Below are positions 50,551 through 59,490 of a DNA stretch of 64,000 bases, piece by piece. The translations under genes and the position numbers were made by a program. How positions within the stretch are numbered: the first letter of the stretch is position 1; each line of letters opens with the position of its first letter. This DNA comes from an uncultured Clostridia bacterium (lineage in GTDB: Bacteria; Bacillota; Clostridia; Christensenellales; Aristaeellaceae): positions 1-64,000 of the forward strand of contig CAMFCQ010000004.1 in assembly GCA_945948915.1 (NCBI GenBank). Direction: 5' to 3'. The notes under the pieces were generated by a model that saw nothing but the letters and a program-made list of their open reading frames with translations, ran no database searches and was not told the DNA's origin.

Positions 50551-50607
50551 TCCGCAGGCGGCATGAAAGCCTGACATCCCGGGGAAAATGCTCCCGGGGG
50601 TGAGGCA

Positions 50608-50793
50608 ATGTCTGTACGATACAGAAAACCAACCAGCCGGGAGCGCAGAAAATACCGTGCGGCTGAGGCTGCGGGACTGCTTGATCGGGTGATGGAGGTT
50701 GGCTGGGCCGGCCTGTCCGCCAAGGAAAGCGGGCGGATCGGCGGGATTCTTGCGCATATGGATCAGGAGAAAACGACGGACAATGTACGATGA
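50608..50793 (+). CDS. Alpha/beta-type small acid-soluble spore protein
   Basis: A 61-aa protein. The segment AAEAAGLLDRVMEVGWAGL and then SAKESGRIGGILAHM match the divergent clostridial alpha/beta SASP pattern (GW.GLTA.E.GRIGG), including the region cleaved by the GPR protease. These proteins coat and protect spore DNA from UV and heat. It is basic at the N-terminus. ATG 50608 follows GGTGAGG, and a CCCGGG/CCCGGG hairpin (50578-50598) sits just before the ribosome site. Its 3' end overlaps the methyltransferase gene by 11 bases, an odd pairing for a forespore gene. No clear sigma-G promoter was found. Confidence 0.72.
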   Translation: MSVRYRKPTSRERRKYRAAEAAGLLDRVMEVGWAGLSAKESGRIGGILAHMDQEKTTDNVR

Positions 50794-51547
50794 TTTTGCA
50801 GGCGTATACGATACGCTGATGGACGATTTCGACTACGACGCCTGGAGCGAGTACTATCTTTCGCTCATCCGGGACGCGCTGGGCGGGCTGCCTGTGCGCA
50901 TGGCAGAATGCGCCTGCGGAACGGGCAGCCTGACGGTTCGCTTTGCCCGGAAAGGTCTGAGCGTTGTCGGCATTGATCTCTCCGCCTCGATGCTCAGACG
51001 CGCGGAGGAAAAGGCGCGCACCTGGGGCGTAGAAGCCGCGTTTGTTCGTCAGGACATGCGGCGGCTCGCGCTGCCGCGCCGCGTTGGAGCGGTGCTTGCA
51101 ACCTGCGATGGCGTCAACTACCTGACCACACCGCAGGATGTCATGACGTTTTTCGGCGCCGCATATGCACAGCTGCTGCCGGGCGGCGTGCTGTGCTTTG
51201 ACTGCTCCAGCCGACATAAGCTGGAAGACGAGATGGGCGATGCATTCTTTGGCGAGGAACGGGATGGACTGACGACCCTCTGGCAGAACACGCTCAACCG
51301 TGAGAACCACATTCTGACGATGGATGTAACCTTCTTTGTGCGTGAGGCTGACGGGCGCTACCGGCGTTTCCGGGAACAGCACCGCCAGCGCGCGCACAGC
51401 CAGAAGGAGATCCTCGCATGGCTTGCCGAGGCAGGCTTTGAGGAGATCCGCGCATACGGAGAGATGCGCCGGGATGCGCCGGAGGAAAAGGATACACGAA
51501 TTCACTATATAGCGCGCAAGCCCCAGCAGCATGGATTTGAGCTGTAA
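50783..51547 (+). CDS. Class I SAM-dependent methyltransferase
   Basis: A 254-aa enzyme from ATG 50783, after AGGAGA. Motif I is AECACGTGSLTVRFARKG (about 40-57), followed by GIDLSASMLRRA and an aromatic VLATCDGVNYL in place of motif IV. LLPGGVLCFDCSS corresponds to post-motif II. The C-terminal half (about 145-254) has few landmarks. Such Methyltransf_25/11 proteins act on small molecules or on proteins; the substrate here is unknown. It overlaps the SASP gene by 11 bases and is followed by hslO. Confidence 0.88.
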   Translation: MYDDFAGVYDTLMDDFDYDAWSEYYLSLIRDALGGLPVRMAECACGTGSLTVRFARKGLSVVGIDLSASMLRRAEEKARTWGVEAAFVRQDMRRLALPRRVGAVLATCDGVNYLTTPQDVMTFFGAAYAQLLPGGVLCFDCSSRHKLEDEMGDAFFGEERDGLTTLWQNTLNRENHILTMDVTFFVREADGRYRRFREQHRQRAHSQKEILAWLAEAGFEEIRAYGEMRRDAPEEKDTRIHYIARKPQQHGFEL

Positions 51548-51573
51548 GCAAACGCGCAGCAGGAGGAAAGAAC

Positions 51574-52473
51574 ATGGAGCAGAAAAAATCCAGGCTGCTT
51601 CGCATGACGCTCAAAGGCGGCGAGGCGCGTGTATTTTTGTGCGATACAACGGAGATGGCGCAGCAGGCGCGCGATATGCACAACGCAAGCAATACCTGTA
51701 CAGCGGCCATGGGCCGCATGCTGGCGGCGGTGTCCATCATGGGCGCCGGTCTCAAGAGCGAAGGCGACAGGATCACGGCGACGATCAACGGCGGCGGTCC
51801 TGCCGGTCCGATCTGCGGCGTTGCAGGCCCGGACGGCGTGGTCAAGGTTACCATCGAGAATCCGCAGGTGGAGCTTCCGCTCAAGCCGAACGGAAAGCTG
51901 GATGTCGGCGGCGCACTGGGCAAGGACGGCCAGCTGACGATCATGCGCTCGTTCAGCTATGGTGAGCCGTACGTCGGTCGTGTCCAGCTGGTTTCCGGCG
52001 AAATTGCCGAAGACTTTGCGATGTACTATCTGGAATCCGAGCAGACGCCGTCTCTCTGTGCGCTGGGCACGCTTGTGGGTGAGACGGTGCTATCTGCCGG
52101 CGGTATTCTGATTCAGGCGATGCCTGGCTGCTCGGATGCGCTGCTTAACGCCTTGGAGGTTCGGGCAGAGCTCTTTGGATCCATCTCTCAGCTGCTGCAG
52201 GAGATGACGCTGGAGGAGCTGGCCTATGCCTGTTTCCGCGATCTGGAGCCTGAGGTTCTTGAGGAAATCCCGCTTGAGCTCAGGTGCGACTGTTCGCGCG
52301 AGTATATCGAACGCGTGCTGCTGTCCATGGGTGAAAAGGAGATCCGCGATCTCATCCGCACACAGAACGGCTGCGAGGTCTCCTGTCATTTCTGCCGCAG
52401 CCACTATGCGTTTACCGGTGAAGAGCTTGAGAGGCTGCTTCAGAAGGCCAGAAACGACGAGGAAGACGTGTAA
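51574..52473 (+). CDS. hslO: Redox-regulated chaperone Hsp33
   Basis: A 299-aa holdase chaperone switched on by oxidative stress. The N-terminal folding domain includes TINGGGPAGPICGVAG and GALGKDGQLTIMRS. The C-terminal redox switch has CDCS (about 243-246) and CHFC (about 274-277), the four zinc-binding cysteines that form disulfides on oxidation. ATG 51574 follows AGGAGG, 26 bases after the methyltransferase stop. It protects unfolding proteins when ATP is low. Confidence 0.95.
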   Translation: MEQKKSRLLRMTLKGGEARVFLCDTTEMAQQARDMHNASNTCTAAMGRMLAAVSIMGAGLKSEGDRITATINGGGPAGPICGVAGPDGVVKVTIENPQVELPLKPNGKLDVGGALGKDGQLTIMRSFSYGEPYVGRVQLVSGEIAEDFAMYYLESEQTPSLCALGTLVGETVLSAGGILIQAMPGCSDALLNALEVRAELFGSISQLLQEMTLEELAYACFRDLEPEVLEEIPLELRCDCSREYIERVLLSMGEKEIRDLIRTQNGCEVSCHFCRSHYAFTGEELERLLQKARNDEEDV

Positions 52474-52505
52474 CCTCGATAACAGAAATGAACAGGAGGT
52501 TGGCC

Positions 52506-54176
52506 GTGAGCAACGTAATCACGATCAGCCGCACGCGCGATTATCTGGTCAGCCGTGCCGAAAAGCATCGGCGTGCAGGGCGGTATGACGAGGCGATGGC
52601 GCTCCTTGGGAAAGCCAGGAATCAATTCGGCATTCAGGAAGACATTGAGATAGAAGCAGCCCGCGTGTATACGGAAATGGGCTGCGAGGAAGAAGCTGCT
52701 CGAGCCTATCTGCGCGTGGTTCGTCTGGATGGCCCACACAAGGCAGCTGCGCTGTTTGATCTGTCACTGGCCAGCGCACAGAGGGGTGATTTCAGCCGAT
52801 CAGCATCGTATTACGAGCACTTTCTCGCCTGCAAAACACGGGCGGATATTCCTGATGAGATGGCCGCTGAGCTCGGCCGACAGCTGCTCGAGGAGCTCGA
52901 TCAGCCGTCCATGCGCAGCCGAAGAGCCCGGGCGCGGATGCTGGAGCAAAGAGCTGCCGCGCGATTGCAGGAAGGAAAGACTGCTGCTGCACAGCATTTG
53001 ATGGAGCACTCCCTGCGACTGCGCGAAACGGCACGGGGATATACCATGCTGGCCTGCTGCTTGTTGATGCGCATGAAGCTGCCTGAGGCAGTGAATGCAG
53101 CAAATCGCGCGCATCAGATGTCGCCCGGCAGAGTGCAGACGCTCTGTGTGCTCTCCGACGCCTATGCGGCGATGGGCGAGACGGAGTTTTCGCGCCGGGC
53201 GATGATTCTGGCTGCCATACGGGCCAGAGAACCGGACGATCTGTTCTCGGTGGCCATGGAGAGCGCGAAGCACGGTGATGACGAGCTGACGCTGCGCATG
53301 ACGAAAAAGCTACTCGCCCGTGAGCCTTATCACACGCATGGCATGAAGCTGCGCGCTTGTGCGCTGGTCAATCTGGGCCGGATGAAGGAGGCGAGCCGAC
53401 TGTTCGGCCGTCTGTGTGGGCTGCTCCCGGAGGATACGGTCTGCGAGTTTTTCTACAAGCTGTCGCGTGACAGCAGGACGCACACAGAGCGTTTTTTGCT
53501 GGGCATCGACGTGACGCATGAGGAGGGCGTAAGTCGTGCATCAGAGCTTATATCCATGCTCTATGTCTCACCGGATGCGATCTGTTCAGAACAGGAGACC
53601 CTCCATAGAGTTTGCAGGCTGTGCGATTGGGCATTCCATTCGCCGATGGCCGGCTCGCATACCAAGACGGTTGCGCTGATTCTGCTGACTGCAATGTCCG
53701 CAGACGAAGCGCGTCAGGTGCTGCTGGATGCGCTGACCGATCCGCTGCTTGCAGACGCTTTCAAGCTGAACGCACTTCAGGTGCTGACGGCCAAGGAGGG
53801 CTTCAAGCCATACTGCGTCGATATCGGCGGCAGATTGGTTCACCTGGCTGCAGGCGGCGTCAGCACGCAGCCGGCTCAAAGCAGCAAAGCCAATTCACAG
53901 ATTGTCCAGCGCGCCTCCGATGCGCTTTCCGGTGCTTATCCGGACGCGCCGCAGGCGATTCTGACCATGTTCCTTCGATATCTTAAAACCTATCCGCAGC
54001 CAAAGGGACGAGAGAAAGATGCGTGTGCCGCCGCGCTTGAACTGATGTATCATCGTCAGGCCGGCCGGCATGTCGATGAACAAAAGTTTGCAGAAAGAAA
54101 CGGCATTACAGCGAGGCTTCTGCACAGGATATTGCGTCGCTTTGAGCGATGCATGCAGGCGAAACCAGAGGAATAA
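52506..54176 (+). CDS. TPR-like helical repeat protein
   Basis: A 556-aa protein of helix-pair repeats. GTG 52506 lies 6 bases after GGAGG; an ATG at 52488 precedes the ribosome site itself and is unlikely. TPR-like units are seen from about residue 18 (SRAEKHRRAGRYDEAMALLG, YTEMGCEEEAARAYLRVVRL, LASAQRGDFSRSASYYEHFL) and again at 155-300. The last 40 residues (FAERNGITARLLHRILRRFE) look like a small helix-turn-helix. There is no signal peptide, so it is cytoplasmic. Homologues are known to me only as hypothetical proteins. It lies between hslO and a second helical gene. Confidence 0.75.
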   Translation: MSNVITISRTRDYLVSRAEKHRRAGRYDEAMALLGKARNQFGIQEDIEIEAARVYTEMGCEEEAARAYLRVVRLDGPHKAAALFDLSLASAQRGDFSRSASYYEHFLACKTRADIPDEMAAELGRQLLEELDQPSMRSRRARARMLEQRAAARLQEGKTAAAQHLMEHSLRLRETARGYTMLACCLLMRMKLPEAVNAANRAHQMSPGRVQTLCVLSDAYAAMGETEFSRRAMILAAIRAREPDDLFSVAMESAKHGDDELTLRMTKKLLAREPYHTHGMKLRACALVNLGRMKEASRLFGRLCGLLPEDTVCEFFYKLSRDSRTHTERFLLGIDVTHEEGVSRASELISMLYVSPDAICSEQETLHRVCRLCDWAFHSPMAGSHTKTVALILLTAMSADEARQVLLDALTDPLLADAFKLNALQVLTAKEGFKPYCVDIGGRLVHLAAGGVSTQPAQSSKANSQIVQRASDALSGAYPDAPQAILTMFLRYLKTYPQPKGREKDACAAALELMYHRQAGRHVDEQKFAERNGITARLLHRILRRFERCMQAKPEE

Positions 54177-54211
54177 TACTTCAAAACATGAAGCAAGCGA
54201 GGGAGATTCAC

Positions 54212-55039
54212 ATGAAGTGCATCGATTTTGACAAGCAATTTGAGCGCTATACGCGCGAGTGGATGACGAAAAATGCGGAGAAGTACAACAACGACATGGA
54301 TGCCATTGAAGCCATGATGCCTGAAATCTACATGGAATTCATGAGCAAACCGGCGTCGTGGCTGGACGGCATGTCCCCGGAAGCGTATTTCGAGCAGTTT
54401 GACGACGCAGGCATGCTGATTGACTGGATGTGCGCCTACTATGAGCAGGAAGTACCGGTGCCCGATCTGCTGCTGGAGCGCATTACGGCGCTGGGCAGCG
54501 ATGCGGAAGAGAAGCTTCTTGCCTTGCCCTTTGGCGACAATGTTCCGCACGAAGCCGCGCTGACGGCCATTTCCCTGCTGCGCGAGCTGGAAAGCAGCGC
54601 GCCGATGCAGGCGTATATCGACTTTATCAGTACGCTCGAAGAGCCGGATGAAAAGGGCGACATGTGCGCGGAGTCCCTGCTGTCCATGGGATACGCGGTG
54701 GTCGAGCCGATCCTGGCAGTGCTTGATCATGCCCGGCAGACGGCACGCGATATCTTTGCGGATATCCTGAGCAACTTTCCGGGCGATGACCGCATTTTTA
54801 TGCTGCTCATAGAACGCTTTGAGCACTGCGAGGATCGCCATGCGCTGTTCGCGTCCTATCTGGCCAAGTTTGGCGACGCCCGTGCGCTGCCGGTTCTGCT
54901 TGCAGCAGCGCTTGACGACAACACCAACTATCTTGATTATGTCGAGATTGTCAGTGCAATCGATGCGCTGGGCGGGGAAAGGCCGCCGGAGCGCAGCTTT
55001 GACGGCGATCCGTATTACGAGTCTCTTAAGCGGATCTAA
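54212..55039 (+). CDS. HEAT-like helical protein of unknown function
   Basis: A 275-aa acidic helical protein from ATG 54212, after GAGGGAG. It opens with MKCIDFDKQFERYTREWMTKNAEKYNNDM-type helices (position 1-28) and continues with repeated helix pairs that resemble HEAT repeats (about 95-270, with DIFADILSNFPGDDRIFMLL and LAKFGDARALPVLLAAAL). It is cytoplasmic. It lies 35 bases after the TPR gene and is probably cotranscribed. The stop codon TAA is the first edge of the palindromic element at 55039, so its tail may have been shortened by that insertion. Confidence 0.7.
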   Translation: MKCIDFDKQFERYTREWMTKNAEKYNNDMDAIEAMMPEIYMEFMSKPASWLDGMSPEAYFEQFDDAGMLIDWMCAYYEQEVPVPDLLLERITALGSDAEEKLLALPFGDNVPHEAALTAISLLRELESSAPMQAYIDFISTLEEPDEKGDMCAESLLSMGYAVVEPILAVLDHARQTARDIFADILSNFPGDDRIFMLLIERFEHCEDRHALFASYLAKFGDARALPVLLAAALDDNTNYLDYVEIVSAIDALGGERPPERSFDGDPYYESLKRI

Positions 55040-55200
55040 TACTAATTCTTGTTAAAATAGCCTAATCCGCACACCATCTTTCCGCTCTGACTTTGCCTTG
55101 TTCCGTTCAACGTACCGTGAGTAACGCCTCACTTCACTCGGCTTCGTCAGAGCGAAAAATCTGATGCACTCTATTAGGCATTTTAACTGCGAATTAGTAT
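55039..55200. mobile_element. MITE-like palindromic element
   Basis: A 162-base element with terminal inverted repeats. ATACTAATTC at 55039 is matched exactly by GAATTAGTAT at 55191-55200. The inverted match continues with small bulges through TTAAAATAGCCTAAT and ATTAGGCATTTTAA, and an inner pair CGCTCTGAC (from 55083)/GTCAGAGCG (to 55154) lies near the middle. It is more AT-rich at its ends than the neighbouring genes and has no coding capacity. No IS transposase is seen in the window, so a non-autonomous element is likely. Confidence 0.72.
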
Positions 55201-55257
55201 AAGCTGTTCTGCGCATAGGAAAGATGCATTTTTGAGCTACAAGGAGGAAATGCCTTC

Positions 55258-57198
55258 GTGATTTGTCCAAACTGCGGTCGGGAGCTGCCCGATACCGTTC
55301 GTGTTTGTCCGGGCTGCTCGGCCGTGCAGCGGGTGTTCAGGCGCAGACATGCTGACGCTGATCTGCCGGAACCGGGCGAACCCGTGCGCGTTTCGCGGCG
55401 GGTTGCCCCGAATACAGATGAGGTCAAACACAAAAGAGATCAAGCAGGAGGCCGCGTCTCCACGCCAAAGCGAAAGGCCCCTTCGGACAAAAGACCGGAC
55501 AGCGCCAGCCGCGTGCCTGTGGGGCTGAATAAGCAGGCAGCCCGGACACAGGTACGCTATGTGCGCCGGGCGCCGAATCGCATTCGGCGAAAAGTGGATG
55601 CCCGCCCTGCACTGCTGGATCCGCCGATCTATCGGAAATCGCACAAACGGCTGATGCGCGTGGTATTTGTCATCCTGCTCCTCACGCTGTTTATCGGTTC
55701 TGCGGGCGGTTACATGCTCTTTCGCACGGAGGATGGCCAGCGCCTGATGGCGACATGGGGCTGGTCGGTGGCCAATACGGACGCCTATGTGACCCTGGGC
55801 AGAGAACTGCTGGATCAAGCGTATTTCACACGGGCACTGGAGATGCTGAATGTCGCTGTTGAACGCGAGCCGGATAATGTCGATGCGCTGGTACTGATGG
55901 GGCAGGCCTATACGGAATTGGGCCAAACGGACGAGGCCATCGCCATCTACGAATCGCTGATTCAGGAGATCGCACCGGCGCACCCAAGCGCCTATCGGAA
56001 CCTGATCAAGATTTATCAGCAGCAGGGATACAACGCAGAAGCGCTGGCACTGATGAAAACCGCGGCGGAAAATGCCAATACCACGCAGGAATTCACGGTG
56101 ATGCTGCGCGAGTACACGCCGACGGCACCGACGCTCTCCCATCCGGAGGGGCGATACAACGAAGAGATCGATGTGACCATTTCCATTCCGGATGGGCAGA
56201 CTGTTTACTATTCCACCGACGGCACCGATCCGTCTGAATCCGGTCTGGTCTATACAGATGGCATGCAGATTCACATCCCTGAAGGCAAGATGACCATTAA
56301 GGCCATCGGCTTCACGGAAAACGGAACCCCCAGCGAACAGATTACGGCGGATTATACCGTTATTATTCCGACGCCTGCTGCGCCGAAGGCCAACTATGCC
56401 TCCGGCGTGTACAAGAAGGCCCCCAAGGTCACGCTGCGCCCAGGCTCCGAGGACAAGAAGGAGAACGAGAAGATCGTCGCGATCTATTACACGCTCGACG
56501 GCCGTCAGGCGACGACGGATTCCACGCTGTACACTGAGCCGATTCAGCTTCCGATCGGCGATTCACGGCTGCGCGCCATTGCCGTAGCAAGCAATGGAAA
56601 GATCAGTTATGAGATGAACGTTACCTACAAGGTGGAGGGCAACCTCAAGAACATGTTCAACTCGAACGATACGTTCAAGAACATGGAACTCTATAAGACC
56701 GGGTACAAGACGTTTACCAAGACCTGGGGCACACCGGAGAGCTACGAGGTGCTGCCGATGGAGGAATGGTACGGCCCGGACATGGAGAGCTATGAAGCTG
56801 TGTACAGCTGGGGTACAGCGAGGTTCTGCATCAAGACGACAGGCGGCAGCCCTGTGCTGTACGCGCTGGATACGACAAACAGCAAGATGACCGCGCCGCG
56901 CACGACCCGCGTGGGCATGAATGCCGACGAAGTGCTGGCAAAGTTCCGGGATCTTGGACAGGCTGCGCTGGACGAGGACGGGAACCGTTTGCTGTATAAT
57001 TACAACTCGGCCAACACGCAGTTCGGTACGTACCGAAAGGAAGCGAGCGGTCTTTACGCCATCCATTATTACTATCCGATCGGCGACGACAAGGAGATCT
57101 TTGTGGAGCTGTCGTATTACCTTGATGAGAATGGGGCAGTGGCGCGCGTTGTGTGGCAGCGCTATCTCTCTGAAATCACGGCAAATGCCGGAGGCTGA
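55258..57198 (+). CDS. Zinc-ribbon, membrane-anchored TPR protein with chitobiase-like domains
   Basis: A 646-aa protein from GTG 55258, after AAGGAGG. The start is a zinc ribbon (CPNCGRELPDTVRVCPGC, residues 3-20), then a long basic, poorly ordered cytoplasmic region (about 25-135), one membrane helix (about 137-157) and an outer part. Two TPR units lie at about 175-255. Two chitobiase C-terminal-like (CHB_HEX) beta domains follow at about 285-370 (TVYYSTDGTDPSESGLVYTD) and 380-460 (IYYTLDGRQATTDSTLYTE). The final 180 residues carry no named domain. It may sense or bind the wall. Its expression is separate from the palindromic element upstream. Confidence 0.8.
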   Translation: MICPNCGRELPDTVRVCPGCSAVQRVFRRRHADADLPEPGEPVRVSRRVAPNTDEVKHKRDQAGGRVSTPKRKAPSDKRPDSASRVPVGLNKQAARTQVRYVRRAPNRIRRKVDARPALLDPPIYRKSHKRLMRVVFVILLLTLFIGSAGGYMLFRTEDGQRLMATWGWSVANTDAYVTLGRELLDQAYFTRALEMLNVAVEREPDNVDALVLMGQAYTELGQTDEAIAIYESLIQEIAPAHPSAYRNLIKIYQQQGYNAEALALMKTAAENANTTQEFTVMLREYTPTAPTLSHPEGRYNEEIDVTISIPDGQTVYYSTDGTDPSESGLVYTDGMQIHIPEGKMTIKAIGFTENGTPSEQITADYTVIIPTPAAPKANYASGVYKKAPKVTLRPGSEDKKENEKIVAIYYTLDGRQATTDSTLYTEPIQLPIGDSRLRAIAVASNGKISYEMNVTYKVEGNLKNMFNSNDTFKNMELYKTGYKTFTKTWGTPESYEVLPMEEWYGPDMESYEAVYSWGTARFCIKTTGGSPVLYALDTTNSKMTAPRTTRVGMNADEVLAKFRDLGQAALDEDGNRLLYNYNSANTQFGTYRKEASGLYAIHYYYPIGDDKEIFVELSYYLDENGAVARVVWQRYLSEITANAGG

Positions 57199-57208
57199 GT
57201 GGTTGTGC

Positions 57209-57237
57209 TTGACAAAACTGCAAGAAAACCCTATAAT
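57209..57237 (+). promoter_or_regulatory. Consensus sigma-A promoter for the metG T-box transcript
   Basis: A perfect TTGACA at 57209 and a perfect TATAAT at 57232 are 17 bases apart. Confidence 0.92.
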
Positions 57238-57243
57238 GGTTAG

Positions 57244-57480
57244 GAATATTGACTGCGATGAAGAAGAGAGCAGATGAAGAACGCGCCTAAAGAGAGCCGG
57301 GCAAGGTGAAAGCCGGCGGCAGCGGGACATCTGGTATGGCTTTGGAGCATCCGCGATGAATCAAGCGCGGCGGGCGTTCCCGTTACAGAGCATGGAGGCG
57401 GACGGCCATGAGGCTGATCCGTGAATCAGGGTGGTACCACGATAATTTCGTCCCTCGCTATGCAGCGGGGGACGTTTTTT
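57244..57480 (+). promoter_or_regulatory. T-box leader of metG
   Basis: The leader has Stem I features (AGAGAGCCGG, GGTGAAAGCCGG) followed by the T-box core CAGGGTGGTACCACG at 57427-57441. The terminator pairs CGTCCCTCGCT with AGCGGGGGACG and ends in six T (57449-57480). The alternative antiterminator uses the T-box core. An ATG at 57336-57338, in the expected specifier position of Stem I, would read tRNA-Met; this assignment needs folding. Uncharged tRNA-Met should allow read-through into metG. Confidence 0.88.
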
Positions 57481-57494
57481 AAGGAGAGGGAAAC

Positions 57495-59489
57495 ATGAGC
57501 GAAAAACCAAAGTTCTACATTACGACGCCGATCTATTATCCCAGTGATAATCTGCATATCGGCCACAGCTACTGCTCGACAGCTGCTGATACCATGGCAC
57601 GCTTCAAGAAGCAGACCGGCTATGACGTCTTCTTCCTGACCGGCACAGACGAGCACGGCCAAAAGATCGAGCGCAAGGCTGCCGAAGCAGGCGTGACCCC
57701 GCAGGCCTATGTTGACAAGATCGTCGCGGGCATCAAGGACCTATGGAAGCTGATGGATGTGGAATACGACGATTTCATCCGTACTACGGATGAGCGTCAC
57801 GTCAAGTCCGTGCAGAAGATCTTCAGGAAGCTGCACGACCAGGGCGACATCTACAAGAGTGAATACGAGGGCCTGTACTGCACGCCCTGCGAATCCTTCT
57901 GGACGGAGCTGCAGCTCAAGGATGGCTGCTGCCCGGACTGCGGCCGCCCGGTGGAGAAGACCCGTGAAGAGAGCTATTTCTTCCGCCTTTCCAAGTATCA
58001 GGATTGGATGATCAACTACATCAAGGAGCATCCGGACTTTATTCAGCCGGCCTCCCGCGCGACGGAGATGCTCAACAACTTCCTGATTCCTGGTCTGCAG
58101 GATCTGTGTGTTTCCCGCACGACGATCAAGTGGGGCATCCCGGTTGACTTTGATCCGAAGCACACCGTGTATGTGTGGATCGACGCGCTGACCAACTACA
58201 TCAACGCGCTGGGTTACGGTTCCGACGACGACAGCCTCTACCAGAAGTACTGGCCGGCGGACATCCATCTGGTCGGCAAGGAGATCGTCCGCTTCCACAC
58301 CATCATCTGGCCGATCATGCTCCATGCGCTGGGACTCCCGCTGCCCAAGCAGGTCTTTGGTCATGGCTGGCTGGTTATGGGTGGCGGCAAGATGAGCAAG
58401 TCCAAGGGCAACGTCGTCGATCCGGTGAAGCTGTGTGAGCGCTATTCCTCCGACGCGGTGCGCTACTTCCTCATGCGCGAGATGCCGTTCGGCTCCGACG
58501 GTGAGTTCTCCAACGAGGCGCTCATCCGCCGCATCAATTCCGACCTGGCCAATGACCTGGGCAACCTCGTCAGCCGCAGCGTCGCCATGAACGAGAAATA
58601 CTTCGGCGGCTTGGTTCAGGCGCCGGCGGAATACAACGAGCTGGATCAGAAGCTGATCGACCTGGCGACCGGTCTCTGGGAGAAGGTCGAGAAGAGCATG
58701 AACGCGCTGCAGTTCTCCGGCGCGCTTGTGGAGATCTGGAAGCTGATTGGCGAGTGCAACAAGTACATCGATCTGACGATGCCCTGGGTGCTGGCCAAGA
58801 ACGAAGCGGATCGTCCGCGTCTTGGCACGGTGCTGTATGTGCTGCTTGAGTGCGCACGCATCGTTGCCGTGCTCATCGCGCCGACCATGCCGCGTACCCC
58901 GGAGCGCATCTTTGCGCAGATTGGCGTGACGGATGCGGAGCAGAAGACTTGGGAATCCACGAAGACCTTTGGCGGCCTGAAGCCGGGCAGCCTGGTCAAG
59001 AAGGGCGAAGCACTGTTCCCGCGCATTGACATGGCCAAGGAGCTGGAGCTGCTTGAAGCGGAGCGCCTGGCTGCAGTCGCTGAAGCGGAAAAGAAGGCTG
59101 CCGGTAAGGAAGAGCTGCCCGCGCCGAAGGATGAGGAAAAGACCGTCTTCACCCAGAAGGATCTGTGCCAGTTTGACGACTTTGAGAAGATTCAGCTCGT
59201 CGTGGCCAAGGTGCTCAAGTGCGAAAAGGTGCCCAAGGCCGACAAGCTGCTCATGTCCACCCTCAAGGTAGGCGATACCGAGCGCGTCGTCGTTTCCGGC
59301 ATTGCGAAGTTCTACACGCCTGAAGAGATGGTCGGCAAAAAGGTTGTCCTGCTCGCGAACCTCGCACCGCGCAAGATCCGCGGTGTGGAATCCCACGGCA
59401 TGCTGCTGTGCGCTGCCAATGCTGACGAGAGCAAGCTCAGCCTGCTGACGGTCGATTCCGACATCGAGGACGGCTGCGAGATCGGCTGA
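57495..59489 (+). CDS. metG: Methionyl-tRNA synthetase
   Basis: A 664-aa class I synthetase. The HIGH motif is NLHIGHSYCS (about 19-28) and the KMSKS loop is GGKMSKSKGN (about 297-306). A zinc knuckle with CTPC and CCPDCG lies near 127-155. The anticodon-binding helical domain spans about 365-520. A C-terminal EMAP/Trbp111-type tRNA-binding domain (about 560-664, VVAKVLKCEKVPKADKLLMS) is joined by a Lys/Glu-rich linker. ATG 57495 follows AAGGAGAGG. It is controlled by the T-box before it and is followed one base later by tatD, the order found in Bacillus. Confidence 0.96.
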   Translation: MSEKPKFYITTPIYYPSDNLHIGHSYCSTAADTMARFKKQTGYDVFFLTGTDEHGQKIERKAAEAGVTPQAYVDKIVAGIKDLWKLMDVEYDDFIRTTDERHVKSVQKIFRKLHDQGDIYKSEYEGLYCTPCESFWTELQLKDGCCPDCGRPVEKTREESYFFRLSKYQDWMINYIKEHPDFIQPASRATEMLNNFLIPGLQDLCVSRTTIKWGIPVDFDPKHTVYVWIDALTNYINALGYGSDDDSLYQKYWPADIHLVGKEIVRFHTIIWPIMLHALGLPLPKQVFGHGWLVMGGGKMSKSKGNVVDPVKLCERYSSDAVRYFLMREMPFGSDGEFSNEALIRRINSDLANDLGNLVSRSVAMNEKYFGGLVQAPAEYNELDQKLIDLATGLWEKVEKSMNALQFSGALVEIWKLIGECNKYIDLTMPWVLAKNEADRPRLGTVLYVLLECARIVAVLIAPTMPRTPERIFAQIGVTDAEQKTWESTKTFGGLKPGSLVKKGEALFPRIDMAKELELLEAERLAAVAEAEKKAAGKEELPAPKDEEKTVFTQKDLCQFDDFEKIQLVVAKVLKCEKVPKADKLLMSTLKVGDTERVVVSGIAKFYTPEEMVGKKVVLLANLAPRKIRGVESHGMLLCAANADESKLSLLTVDSDIEDGCEIG

Positions 59490-59490
59490 G

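Noticed and set aside
55052-55270. Minus-strand frame of 72 codons across the palindrome at 55.1 kb.
   Set aside because: Most of it is the inverted-repeat element itself, and it runs into the next gene's start region; similar frames are common artefacts of such repeats.
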